This document shows, in pieces, positions 1 to 8,202 of a DNA stretch of 64,000 nt. The notes under the pieces were generated by a model that was not told the DNA's origin, did no database searches, and saw only the letters and a list, made by a program, of their open reading frames with translations. The stretch comes from Pontibacter vulgaris. GTDB taxonomy: Bacteria; Bacteroidota; Bacteroidia; Cytophagales; Hymenobacteraceae. Within the stretch, counting starts at the first letter, position 1; each line of letters starts with the position of its first letter. The position numbers were made by a program, and so were the translations under genes. The stretch is from the NCBI RefSeq assembly GCF_022758145.1, contig NZ_JAJVDH010000006.1:1-64000 (forward strand), given 5' to 3'.

Positions 1-88
1 TCGTTTCAAGTACTTCAGTAATCGCAGCATCGAGCTCAGGCTTTATTTTATGATATTGACCCTGTAGGTCGACCATCTGGATTCTCAT
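1..88 (-). CDS. DegT/DnrJ/EryC1/StrS-type sugar aminotransferase, N-terminal fragment
   Basis: Only the first 29 codons are in the window; the gene continues past the left edge. The translation starts MRIQMVDLQGQYHKIKPEL and continues with an acidic helix. This is the characteristic N-terminus of PLP-dependent DegT/StrS aminotransferases that make amino- or acetamido-sugars for surface glycans. The ATG (complement of 86-88) lies 10 bases after the stop of the upstream glycosyltransferase, so it is the next gene of the polysaccharide operon. Its base composition is clearly less AT-rich than the neighbouring cassette. The family call rests on the N-terminal motif alone; the sugar substrate cannot be told. 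Confidence 0.75.
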   Translation of the reverse strand, partial: MRIQMVDLQGQYHKIKPELDAAITEVLET

Positions 89-98
89 ATAAGCTATT

Positions 99-1385
99 TT
101 AGTCTAAAATTTCTATTAATTTATACACTAAATTTTCAATATCGAATTCAGATGAATCAAATTCTAAATTTTGCTTTAGAGATTTATTTTTCCAATCAGA
201 ATAGATTTCAATCAAGCCATTATAAACACCACCCTCTGTTAATGAGTATCCGAGATTATGTTCTTGAATAAAGTTACTCGTCCAACAGCGTTCAGAAAAT
301 AAAGCTAAGGTTTTCTGTTGAGAAATATATTCATGGAATTTCGTTATTAGAGCATAACCTAAGCCTTTTGTAAGAAATAGTATACATACATCAGAAGTAG
401 AAATACTCTTATATACTTCATCTAAAGGAACAACTCCATGGTATACAATATTTTTATGATGTTTTGTAGCGTCTAAAAAATATTTAGGTACATCCCCATA
501 AAAATCGAACCTAATTATATTATATATTTCTTTATTATAATCTCTTAAATGATCAAGTGCATCGACTAATTCTTTGAAAATATAATCGATTTTTTCAAAA
601 AGTGTTCCAGCATGAATAAACCTTAGAGTCTCATGATTAGTTATAGATTGTTTTATTATAGCATAATCATCTTTGTCGTAGCCATTAGGTATAGTTATAA
701 ACTTATTTAGATTTAAACTATAATTATCTATAAAGTAAGTATTCATTTCTTTTGATACACTAATTATTATATCAAATGATCTAACAACTTTAGCTTCTAA
801 TTGTAATTCATAATTCATTCTACTTTTAGATAATTCAGCATACCCAAAGCTTTGCAAATTATTGCACCAAGGATCTCTAAAATCAACTATAAACTTAATG
901 TGTGGAAATTCTTTTTTTAAATCTATAATATCAGTTAACCATGTAAAAGGTCCTCCAGTAACAATTACATTTTTAAATTTATTACTAGTTAGTGAATTTC
1001 TGATTTGATTTAAAAAATCTTCATTAACAAAAAGAGTTGGGTCATAAATATTACCCTTAAATTTTGCTTTCAAATACAGTAATGTTAACCTATAATAGAT
1101 TTTATCAATAAAAGAATATTCATCTTTATTTATAACACTAGGATAAAATAGATCGAAATATTGTATTTTATCTTTATACTCAAATGTATCGTTCAACCAT
1201 GGAGAAACTTTATTTGAATGATTTAAAAAGGGCCTTTGGCTGTAAACAGAAATCTCAATGTTATTCCTATATAGATATTTACTAAACTTAGCCCATCTCC
1301 TTCCTCCAATACTGGGGTGTGGTGGGAAAAAGTATGATAATATTAAAACACTCTTTCTTTCTGATAAAATATTATTTATTTTCAT
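99..1385 (-). CDS. Glycosyltransferase, GT4-like (GT-B fold)
   Basis: A 428-residue protein likely to transfer a sugar during assembly of the surface polysaccharide at the cytoplasmic face. The N-terminus has the GT4-type motif FFPPHPSIGGRRWAKF after a short hydrophobic strand (VLILSYFF). A mid-protein VIVTGGPFTWL strand and an IPNGYD segment match the acceptor/donor domain boundary of GT-B enzymes. The C-terminal half (FIHAGTLFEKIDYI, then YHGVVPLDEVYKSISTSDV) resembles the nucleotide-sugar binding domain. The usual EGxP/E-x7-E signature is degenerate, so donor and linkage are unknown. It lies in the AT-rich cassette, 107 bases downstream of the next GT4 gene. Confidence 0.75.
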   Translation of the reverse strand: MKINNILSERKSVLILSYFFPPHPSIGGRRWAKFSKYLYRNNIEISVYSQRPFLNHSNKVSPWLNDTFEYKDKIQYFDLFYPSVINKDEYSFIDKIYYRLTLLYLKAKFKGNIYDPTLFVNEDFLNQIRNSLTSNKFKNVIVTGGPFTWLTDIIDLKKEFPHIKFIVDFRDPWCNNLQSFGYAELSKSRMNYELQLEAKVVRSFDIIISVSKEMNTYFIDNYSLNLNKFITIPNGYDKDDYAIIKQSITNHETLRFIHAGTLFEKIDYIFKELVDALDHLRDYNKEIYNIIRFDFYGDVPKYFLDATKHHKNIVYHGVVPLDEVYKSISTSDVCILFLTKGLGYALITKFHEYISQQKTLALFSERCWTSNFIQEHNLGYSLTEGGVYNGLIEIYSDWKNKSLKQNLEFDSSEFDIENLVYKLIEILD

Positions 1386-1492
1386 TAAATAATTAGTTGA
1401 TAGGATAAATGAACTAAAAATTTGCAGGAAATTTTACATCTAATTACTTTTTTAGAACTAGAGTTGTAACTCTTAAATATTAGTTTTTAATT

Positions 1493-2695
1493 TCAACTTA
1501 ATAGTATGTCTGAGATATACTTTTTGAAGTTTTTATCAGCTCTAAAACGCTGTTCCCAGAAATACCTGACGCCCTTCCTGAATTCTAATGTATTATATTT
1601 AGAATCAGAAAAATTGTTGATGAGATCAGCGATTAGGTTAGGATCAAAATCTTTTTGTATAAGTATTCCTGTTAAGGAATTTACAATCTCTGGGATTCCT
1701 CCTACATTAGTACCCATAGTTGGAATTCCAAAACTTATAGCTTCTTGTATTGAAACTGGACAACCACCTTCTGATTCTGTTGTTGTTATAAAAAGGTTAA
1801 CTTGATTTTGTCTATAGTAATCTACTATTTCTTTATTTGCAATACTTCCTTTAAAATCCACAGAAATATTTTTGGGTAAGTCTTTAGCTAATTCTTTGAT
1901 TTCATTCAGCTGTGGACCATCTCCAAAATGTACCCATTTTAAAGGTAATTTAACGTATGAAAGAATTTCTACTATGAGATTAACCCTTTTTAAAGGAATA
2001 ACATTAGAGCACGATAATAAGGTAAAAGAGTTATTTTCATTGAAAGGGCCTATTCCATTATCTGATACGCCAAGCCGGTGCATAAAAATTTTCTTTTCAA
2101 GTAAAGGATAATTCTTTAGTAGATAATTATAACCGGCAATAGAAACGGCACTAATTTTACTAACATGCTTTAATTGTAGGTTTCTGAAAGGAATAAATCC
2201 GTAGTCTGATCTTTCTTCATAAAGATCAAATCCATGCACTCTGGAGTAAAAATTAGTAATTAATCCATTTTCTTTTAATAGAGCTAAAATAGTAGCCCAT
2301 TCATCAGTCCAATAGCTATAAAAGATACTTGAAGTATTTATTTTGTTTATTTTTAACCAACTCTCTACAAGTTTTTCTCTTGCTAATAAATTTTTAGTAT
2401 AGCTTATCAGATACCGTATTTGCTCAAAACTTATTTCATTTGATAATTTCTTTTTAACAAAATAAACTATTTCTTGAATAACACTTATAGTAGGAATAGC
2501 AGGCAAACATCTTGACTTACTTACTTCCAACTGCACTACCTCAGCATTATCTGGTAAAGTACGAGGCTGACCAAATGCTATTAAGGGGAAAATTAAAATT
2601 TTATCAAAGGCTTCAGAAAGGTGAGCAATTTCATTTTCAATGAACGTTTCCCCAGTACCATATGGATAAGAGGAAGTAAAAAACATGAGTTGCAT
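1493..2695 (-). CDS. Glycosyltransferase family 4
   Basis: A 400-residue GT-B enzyme that probably adds a sugar from a nucleotide donor to the growing glycan. The N-terminus reads MQLMFFTSSYPYGTGETFIENE, the acceptor-domain start of GT4 proteins. The C-terminal donor domain has the clear GT4 signature TTESEGGCPVSIQEAISFG followed by IPTMGTNVGGIPEIV, including the two conserved acidic residues of the E-x7-E motif. A preceding FTLLSCSNVIPLKRVNLIVE strand matches the start of the donor domain. The start codon is 11 bases after the stop of the upstream GT2 gene, which implies co-transcription. It lies in the AT-rich cassette. Substrate not predictable. Confidence 0.88.
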   Translation of the reverse strand: MQLMFFTSSYPYGTGETFIENEIAHLSEAFDKILIFPLIAFGQPRTLPDNAEVVQLEVSKSRCLPAIPTISVIQEIVYFVKKKLSNEISFEQIRYLISYTKNLLAREKLVESWLKINKINTSSIFYSYWTDEWATILALLKENGLITNFYSRVHGFDLYEERSDYGFIPFRNLQLKHVSKISAVSIAGYNYLLKNYPLLEKKIFMHRLGVSDNGIGPFNENNSFTLLSCSNVIPLKRVNLIVEILSYVKLPLKWVHFGDGPQLNEIKELAKDLPKNISVDFKGSIANKEIVDYYRQNQVNLFITTTESEGGCPVSIQEAISFGIPTMGTNVGGIPEIVNSLTGILIQKDFDPNLIADLINNFSDSKYNTLEFRKGVRYFWEQRFRADKNFKKYISDILLS

Positions 2696-2706
2696 TAGTA
2701 TATGCT

Positions 2707-3663
2707 CTATTTAACTTTGCTTACTAAGTTTTTGGTCTTACATTTGATAGGCTTTATAATATTGTCTTTAAATAGAAGAGTAAATAAGTACGGGTTAATT
2801 TTATAAAGCTTTAGGTATAATTTAATCTTAGGTAAGTTCCAGGCTCTTAAACCATTATGGATTGCATACTTAAGGTAAACATCTGCTAAAACGTTTTTAT
2901 CAATAAAATTTAAGTTTTTTAATATCCAATCAAACAATATTGTGTATTCTAAAACATATCTTAATCCACTAGCCAAATTTTTAGATGCATTTATAGAATG
3001 TTCTCTATAAAAATTTAACGTCTCATTTAAATAAGCTATTTTATAGTCTTTGCATATCCTTAGGTAGCAGTACCAATCGCCAATATATTTAAAATCTTTA
3101 TCTAGAGGGAAAATTTTTAATAATGCTTTCTTACTAAAAAGGACAGCGCTGGCATTATTTACAGTGCAGCTTTGAATCAGATTTTCCTGAATTTCTTTAG
3201 TGCCCTCTAGTATATAACTTCTACTCCACTTGTCGGTATTATAGTTATGATTTCTTAAATTAGAAAATGTTAAAATGTTTTGAACATCATCTTCCATAAT
3301 AATATTAGAATTACAGTATATTAAACCTATACTTGGATCTACTTGTAAGACAGTAGTCAATTTATCTAAGAAAGATAGATCTGCCCAATCATCGCTTTCA
3401 GCAATCCAAATATAATCACCCTTAGCTTGTAAAACTCCCTTCTCCCACTGTTTAAACACAGAACCACTATTTTTTTCATTATATATTACCTTACTTATTT
3501 TGGGATGATTCCGATAAGATTCTATAATCTCTCTACTGTTATCTGTTGAATTATCATCTAAAATAATAAGCTCAAAATCAGAAAAAGTTTGATTTAAAAC
3601 CGAGTCAATTCTTTGATTTAAATATTTTGCATGATTATAATTTGGAATTATAACTGAAACCAT
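2707..3663 (-). CDS. Glycosyltransferase family 2 (GT-A)
   Basis: A 318-residue GT-A enzyme. The N-terminal nucleotide-binding fold starts MVSVIIPNYNHAKYL and continues with FELIILDDNSTDNS. The metal-binding DxD-type motif appears as WIAESDDWADLSF near residue 90. The domain covers about residues 1-220; the remaining 100 residues are a basic helical tail (IKPIKCKTKNLVSKVK at the end) that may sit at the membrane surface. It is one of three GT2 genes in a row (with those ending at 3721 and 4557), as expected when each enzyme makes one linkage of a repeat unit. AT-rich codon use like its neighbours. Confidence 0.9.
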   Translation of the reverse strand: MVSVIIPNYNHAKYLNQRIDSVLNQTFSDFELIILDDNSTDNSREIIESYRNHPKISKVIYNEKNSGSVFKQWEKGVLQAKGDYIWIAESDDWADLSFLDKLTTVLQVDPSIGLIYCNSNIIMEDDVQNILTFSNLRNHNYNTDKWSRSYILEGTKEIQENLIQSCTVNNASAVLFSKKALLKIFPLDKDFKYIGDWYCYLRICKDYKIAYLNETLNFYREHSINASKNLASGLRYVLEYTILFDWILKNLNFIDKNVLADVYLKYAIHNGLRAWNLPKIKLYLKLYKINPYLFTLLFKDNIIKPIKCKTKNLVSKVK

Positions 3664-3720
3664 TTGCTAATATTAAAATTATGTTTATGTGATATCAAGA
3701 CTTTTTAAACCTTATGCATA

Positions 3721-4536
3721 TTATACAGATTTATTACACATTTTATAATACATATATTTAAAAAAAGATCGTAAGGGCCTATCCCGATCATTTTTGTATA
3801 TATTAGATATGTGATGCAAATCTTTATAATTTTTGAGGAGTAGTTGCGCATGTTTAGAATAAAAGTATTCTAATCTTTTTGTTGCTCTACTTGATTGTTT
3901 ACCACTTACAATTACTGAATCATGTCGGATTCTGTAGTCGTACAAGATCTCGTTTTTATGGTAAAATTTCCAACCAGCAGCAGCAGTTCTTATCCAAAAA
4001 TCCCAATCTTCAATACCTATAAGAAATTTCTCTTCATCAAAGCCTCCAATATCTGCCCATACTTTTTTTCTAACTATAGAACATACATCAATATAATTAT
4101 CGATAAGAAGTGTTTTCAAATTAAATTCCTTTGGGATAAAACGAGGTTGTGTTGAGTCTCCAAAAAAATTAGGATTACCATATACAACTCCTATTTCAGG
4201 ATTACTCTCTAAAATTTCAATACAATCATCAATACCATTAGCTTTAATTTTATTATCACTGTCTAAAAACAATAAATACTTTCCCTTAGAAAATTGTACT
4301 CCAGTATTTCTTGCTGAAGCTGGTCCATGATTTTCTTGACGGATAACTATATATCCTAATAATTTTATTTTTTCTAATACTTCTAATGTATTGCTATCAG
4401 TAGATCCATCATCAACTACTATAACTTCATGTGGATATTTATTTTTGTATAAACTAATACTTGCTATAGCCTCTGGTAGGTATAAACCAGAATTATAGCA
4501 AGGGATTATTACAGATAACATGGTATCTTTTTTCAT
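3721..4536 (-). CDS. Glycosyltransferase family 2 (GT-A)
   Basis: A 271-residue GT-A glycosyltransferase of the polysaccharide locus. Visible motifs are SVIIPCYNSGLYLPEAI at the N-terminus, EVIVVDDGSTDSNT for nucleotide binding, ASARNTGVQFSKGKYLLFLDSD with the DSD metal-binding motif near residue 95, and GGFDEEKFLIGIEDWDFWIR, the typical acceptor-side ED motif. The start could also be the second methionine (residue 6), because the first five residues MKKDT precede the conserved strand. It is separated by 20 bases from the upstream GT2 gene. Donor sugar and linkage unknown. Confidence 0.9.
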   Translation of the reverse strand: MKKDTMLSVIIPCYNSGLYLPEAIASISLYKNKYPHEVIVVDDGSTDSNTLEVLEKIKLLGYIVIRQENHGPASARNTGVQFSKGKYLLFLDSDNKIKANGIDDCIEILESNPEIGVVYGNPNFFGDSTQPRFIPKEFNLKTLLIDNYIDVCSIVRKKVWADIGGFDEEKFLIGIEDWDFWIRTAAAGWKFYHKNEILYDYRIRHDSVIVSGKQSSRATKRLEYFYSKHAQLLLKNYKDLHHISNIYKNDRDRPLRSFFKYMYYKMCNKSV

Positions 4537-4556
4537 ATTTGATTAATAAAGAATTT

Positions 4557-5651
4557 TCAGATACCAAACATTAATTTGAAATGATTTGAATTCTTTTTAA
4601 GTAGTGGCCACATCCAAACCTTTAACCTTCTAAGGTTAGTAAGCGATTTTAGATTCAACTTGATATACCACTTCATCAATGAAAAATATTGTTGAATTTC
4701 TAATTGATAGATTACTTCATTAGGCCTATATCTATTCAATATTTTGAGAGGAACTATCCAGTAAGCAACATGTTGTTTAAGTGTAAATCTATGTATACGC
4801 ATATACCAGAATTTCCAAAATTTTCTATGTATGGTAATTAAGTTAATATTATAACCTTTTTTAAATGAGTCAAATATTATAGCGTACAATAAGAAATGAT
4901 ATGTAACATAACCAAAAGTTTCAAAATTATTTTTTAACTTTTCTAACTCAACCCTATCTTTTGGCATGTAATGCTTGTACTTTAATCTATCAGAATAGTA
5001 TATTTTTCTACCAAGCATTAATATTGCTATAGCAACTTCATTATCTTCTCCCGCAGCTTTACCTGGAATCTTACTAGTAAGAGTTGAAAATCCTAATGAT
5101 CTAATATAGTACCAATCGCATGCTTTTATTATCATACCAGCACCCCATACCCAGCAATTGTTTTTATTAAAATAACCTGGTTCCTTTATTGGACTTCCAA
5201 TTATGAAATATGAAAAGAAATTTTCAATCCAAATTGGTGGTTGGGTTTCAAATACCCCGGTACTGTGACCTTGTAAAATGCCTATCTCAGGGTCATTCTT
5301 AAAGATTGAATAAGCATTAACTAAATATTTGGGATCGAGCCAATTATCATCATCTGCAGTAAGGATAAATGAGTATTTGGCACTGTCATAACCAGTTTCA
5401 ATTGCATAGCCTTTTCCTGGTCTACACTCATCTATTACTTTGAGCGTAAAAGGATTACCAAATTTCTCCCAACAAGACTTAACGAAAGAAATTGTATTAT
5501 CTTTTGAGGCATTATTTACTACAATTAATTCAATAGATATATCTTCTGGAATTTCAAGTAAACTTATATGGAGAAGAGTAGCTTCTAATCTTGATTCTCC
5601 ATTATAAGTACATATGACAATTGAAAATCCTTCTTTTACTTCAGCTAGCAC
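4557..5651 (-). CDS. Glycosyltransferase family 2, WcaA-like
   Basis: A 364-residue GT2 enzyme. The GT-A domain begins FSIVICTYNGESRLEATLLH, has ELIVVNNASKDNT, and carries the metal-binding motif as SFILTADDDNWLDPKYL near residue 98. CWVWGAGMIIKACDWYYIR and AAGEDNEVAIAILMLG form the acceptor side. About 130 further residues are basic and aromatic-rich, with one possible membrane-associated helix (VTYHFLLYAIIFDSF). The start MLAEVKEG lies 53 bases below the start-side neighbour. It belongs to the AT-rich cassette. The family call is firm; the sugar is not predictable. Confidence 0.88.
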   Translation of the reverse strand: MLAEVKEGFSIVICTYNGESRLEATLLHISLLEIPEDISIELIVVNNASKDNTISFVKSCWEKFGNPFTLKVIDECRPGKGYAIETGYDSAKYSFILTADDDNWLDPKYLVNAYSIFKNDPEIGILQGHSTGVFETQPPIWIENFFSYFIIGSPIKEPGYFNKNNCWVWGAGMIIKACDWYYIRSLGFSTLTSKIPGKAAGEDNEVAIAILMLGRKIYYSDRLKYKHYMPKDRVELEKLKNNFETFGYVTYHFLLYAIIFDSFKKGYNINLITIHRKFWKFWYMRIHRFTLKQHVAYWIVPLKILNRYRPNEVIYQLEIQQYFSLMKWYIKLNLKSLTNLRRLKVWMWPLLKKNSNHFKLMFGI

Positions 5652-5704
5652 TTCTTTATAATATTAGTTAGAATAAATTTATCACAACATTCTTTATAAA
5701 ACAT

Positions 5705-6718
5705 CTACAAACAATTCAATAAAAGATGTTTATTAAATATCGTTATTACCTTTCTTTTTAGCTTTTGCTTGAAACTTAATTGTACGTTATTGCTATTTCT
5801 TTTTGCTATTGCTTCTTCATGTTTTGTTTTATAATATGGAACTAATGACTTGAAAAAGATGCTCCCATTTTTTAGAAGAGCTTGTTGATAGTTTTCAAAA
5901 AGTGGGGCAATATCTGGTCTGTTGTTAAAGTTAAACCTATTATTATAGATACTTATCCTTTCTGGTTTATTAACATCAAAATGACTGAAGTGAAAGAAAA
6001 TTAACTTAAAAAGGCTATTAATTTCCCATTCAGAATTATTATCCATTTTAAAATGCCTTTCATGTAGGTTCCAATTAGCTGCATTGTACCCTGGGTGCCT
6101 AATTATATAATATGATTCGTAGAAAGCCGGGATGTAATTTATCCATATCTGATCGTAGAACATACCTTGATCATCTCTACGATAACCATACTTAAGACAC
6201 CTGTCGCCCCACCAATTAAGAAAACAATTTAATTCTTTATGCTCTGATAATGCTACAAAACCTAAATTGAATATTCCTGTACGAAGTATGTGGTAATCAT
6301 TCGGACCAAAATTATCATCAACGGGTGTGAGCATGTGAGGAGTTAATGTAATCATTGCCTTTTCCAAGCCCAATAATACTTCTTCCATCGGTGAGAAAAG
6401 TTGTATATCTGGATCAAGATATACAACTTTATCCGCATTTAATATGTTAAAGAAATGAGAAAAAAAGAATGGCTTTACTGTTGTATTTAACTCTACTATA
6501 TTAAATTTTTGACAAAGAGATTCTATATTTTCAGGTAAATAAATATCTTCAGCTAGAATTATATTACATTCAAGAGATTGATAATCTATTTGTTTATCAA
6601 TCTTGTCTACTAATCCTATATAAATATGGAATTCAGGATGGTATATTTTTAAAGAGTCTATTAAAACTTTTGCTGCGCCTAAATAATTGTTTGAACAAAG
6701 TGTAAATGCTATAGTCAT
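5705..6718 (-). CDS. GT8-like glycosyltransferase
   Basis: A 337-residue protein with a retaining GT-A look: MTIAFTLCSNNYLGAAKVLIDSL at the start, then VVYLDPDIQLFSPMEEV, a DxD motif in the GT8-type context, at about residues 95-112. GIFNLGFVALSEH and DQGMFYDQIWINYIP resemble acceptor-side motifs of GT8-like transferases in polysaccharide clusters. The C-terminus is strongly basic (KQKLKRKVITIFNKH). It probably adds a hexose to the repeat unit in the cytoplasm. It sits 14 bases from the FkbM methyltransferase gene in the same direction, consistent with one operon. Confidence 0.75.
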   Translation of the reverse strand: MTIAFTLCSNNYLGAAKVLIDSLKIYHPEFHIYIGLVDKIDKQIDYQSLECNIILAEDIYLPENIESLCQKFNIVELNTTVKPFFFSHFFNILNADKVVYLDPDIQLFSPMEEVLLGLEKAMITLTPHMLTPVDDNFGPNDYHILRTGIFNLGFVALSEHKELNCFLNWWGDRCLKYGYRRDDQGMFYDQIWINYIPAFYESYYIIRHPGYNAANWNLHERHFKMDNNSEWEINSLFKLIFFHFSHFDVNKPERISIYNNRFNFNNRPDIAPLFENYQQALLKNGSIFFKSLVPYYKTKHEEAIAKRNSNNVQLSFKQKLKRKVITIFNKHLLLNCL

Positions 6719-6731
6719 AAAGGATATATAT

Positions 6732-7568
6732 TTACTTGTAGCTTAATAAATTATTTAACGGCTTATCTCTATAGCCAAAAATATTTAATTGAAGATCATA
6801 ATATAAATTCCCATTTTTATCGAACGGATGTTTCATATTTTCCCACGCTTCTTTTATGTATACCCTAAAACCTGACTTTCTTAAAAAGAATAAAATTTCA
6901 TCCAATTTTTGTTCATTTGAAGGGTTACTATGATATTCAACAAAAATTCTATCTACATTTGAGAGTGATTCATAGCATTCTTTTAAAACCTCGTATTCAG
7001 CTCCTTCTATATCAATTTTTAAAAAATCTACTCTTTTTTCCTCCTTTAAAATTGAAGATAGCTTAATAGATTTAATGTTAACTTGATTCTCTGTATTTAT
7101 TCCTAATGTTGAAATTGTTCCACCGAGAGCTCCATCAACCGAAAAAGGTAAATCTGTTTCTTCATTCCAAATTGCAGTATTATAAATTTCTATATTTTCA
7201 AAAGCAAATTGTTTTAAGTTATTAGAAAGAAGCTTATATATATTGGGATCTGCTTCATATGCTATAATTCTGCTTTGTGGATATAATTTCTTAAAGTATA
7301 AAATGCTTAATCCCCAATTAGCTCCACAATCTATTACTAAAGGTGTTTTTATTGAAGTTTTAAATTTATAAACTTCTTCAATAAAGAGTTCATCTAAACT
7401 GTGTGTATACCAAAAAGGATGGGAGATAAGAATGGGTTTATCGAATATTTTTGTTTCTGTTATTACTGATTTGTTTATTGTTTTTAGATGATTATACTCC
7501 TTCAAAGAAATTCCAATATTGTTAAGTTTTAACTCTATTGGACTTTTAGATTTAAATATTCTGAACAT
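6732..7568 (-). CDS. FkbM family SAM-dependent methyltransferase
   Basis: A 278-residue protein with the FkbM/Methyltransf_21 pattern. The SAM-binding motif PLVIDCGANWGLSILYFKKL lies near residue 92, the acidic ribose-binding residue follows in IIAYEADPNIYKLL, and VDFLKIDIEGAEYEVLKE near residue 185 is the family's post-II motif. In polysaccharide loci such enzymes O-methylate a sugar or cap a chain end. The gene is 4 bases from the acyltransferase stop and in the same direction, so it likely modifies the same glycan. The exact acceptor is unknown. Confidence 0.88.
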   Translation of the reverse strand: MFRIFKSKSPIELKLNNIGISLKEYNHLKTINKSVITETKIFDKPILISHPFWYTHSLDELFIEEVYKFKTSIKTPLVIDCGANWGLSILYFKKLYPQSRIIAYEADPNIYKLLSNNLKQFAFENIEIYNTAIWNEETDLPFSVDGALGGTISTLGINTENQVNIKSIKLSSILKEEKRVDFLKIDIEGAEYEVLKECYESLSNVDRIFVEYHSNPSNEQKLDEILFFLRKSGFRVYIKEAWENMKHPFDKNGNLYYDLQLNIFGYRDKPLNNLLSYK

Positions 7569-7572
7569 TCTA

Positions 7573-8202
7573 TCATATATTTTTTACTGGATAATCTATC
7601 CAAGCACCTTGCTTGAAAGAGTATTTTTTTAATATTTTTGCTGGAACTCCAGTTGCAATTGAATAATCTGGAATATCCTTTGTGACTACTGAATGTGCCC
7701 CTATTACACAATTTTTACCTATCGATACTCCAGGTAGTACCGATACTCTATAACCTATAAAACAGTTAGCACCAATATTAACTTCTCCCTTTGAATATAG
7801 ATCCTGCTGAATAGGAGGAGTATTTATAGAAGGATCGAAACCATGTGTATGATCAGAAGCATAAAAGTACTCACTAATTAATGTGTTATCATTTATAATT
7901 ATCTTCTTTATACCAGTTATGCAAGCATAATTACCTATACAAACATTATCCTTGATATCTATAATTGGATTTCGATTTGAATTTAGTGCCTGGAATACTC
8001 CCAACCATGAGTTTTTTCCTATATAAGAATTCTTTCCTATTCGTATATTAAAACCATTATCGATTCTAAATGGCTTTTCAAGCTTTGCTCCTTCAGAAAA
8101 ATCTAAACAATAAGGATTATGATGTATATCATGGCATAATTCTCTTTCGTCAAGGACTTCTACAATGATGTTTCTTATGAAATTTCTAATTTTCTTTTTC
8201 AT
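7573..8202 (-). CDS. Left-handed beta-helix acyltransferase (hexapeptide family, WcaF/maltose acetyltransferase-like)
   Basis: A protein of about 209 residues with hexapeptide repeats: FRIDNGFNIRIGKNSYIGKN early on, VCIGNYACITGIKKI in the middle, and a terminal coil CFIGYRVSVLPGVSIGKNCV. The motif ASDHTHGFD supplies the catalytic histidine region seen in WcaF/NodL-type O-acetyltransferases. Likely role: O-acetylation of a sugar using acetyl-CoA. I chose the ATG at 8202 (MKKKIRNFIRN), which overlaps the end of the Wzt gene by 17 bases. The frame also opens at 8247, but those 15 extra residues would lie wholly within the Wzt coding end and are not family-like. Confidence 0.85.
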   Translation of the reverse strand: MKKKIRNFIRNIIVEVLDERELCHDIHHNPYCLDFSEGAKLEKPFRIDNGFNIRIGKNSYIGKNSWLGVFQALNSNRNPIIDIKDNVCIGNYACITGIKKIIINDNTLISEYFYASDHTHGFDPSINTPPIQQDLYSKGEVNIGANCFIGYRVSVLPGVSIGKNCVIGAHSVVTKDIPDYSIATGVPAKILKKYSFKQGAWIDYPVKNI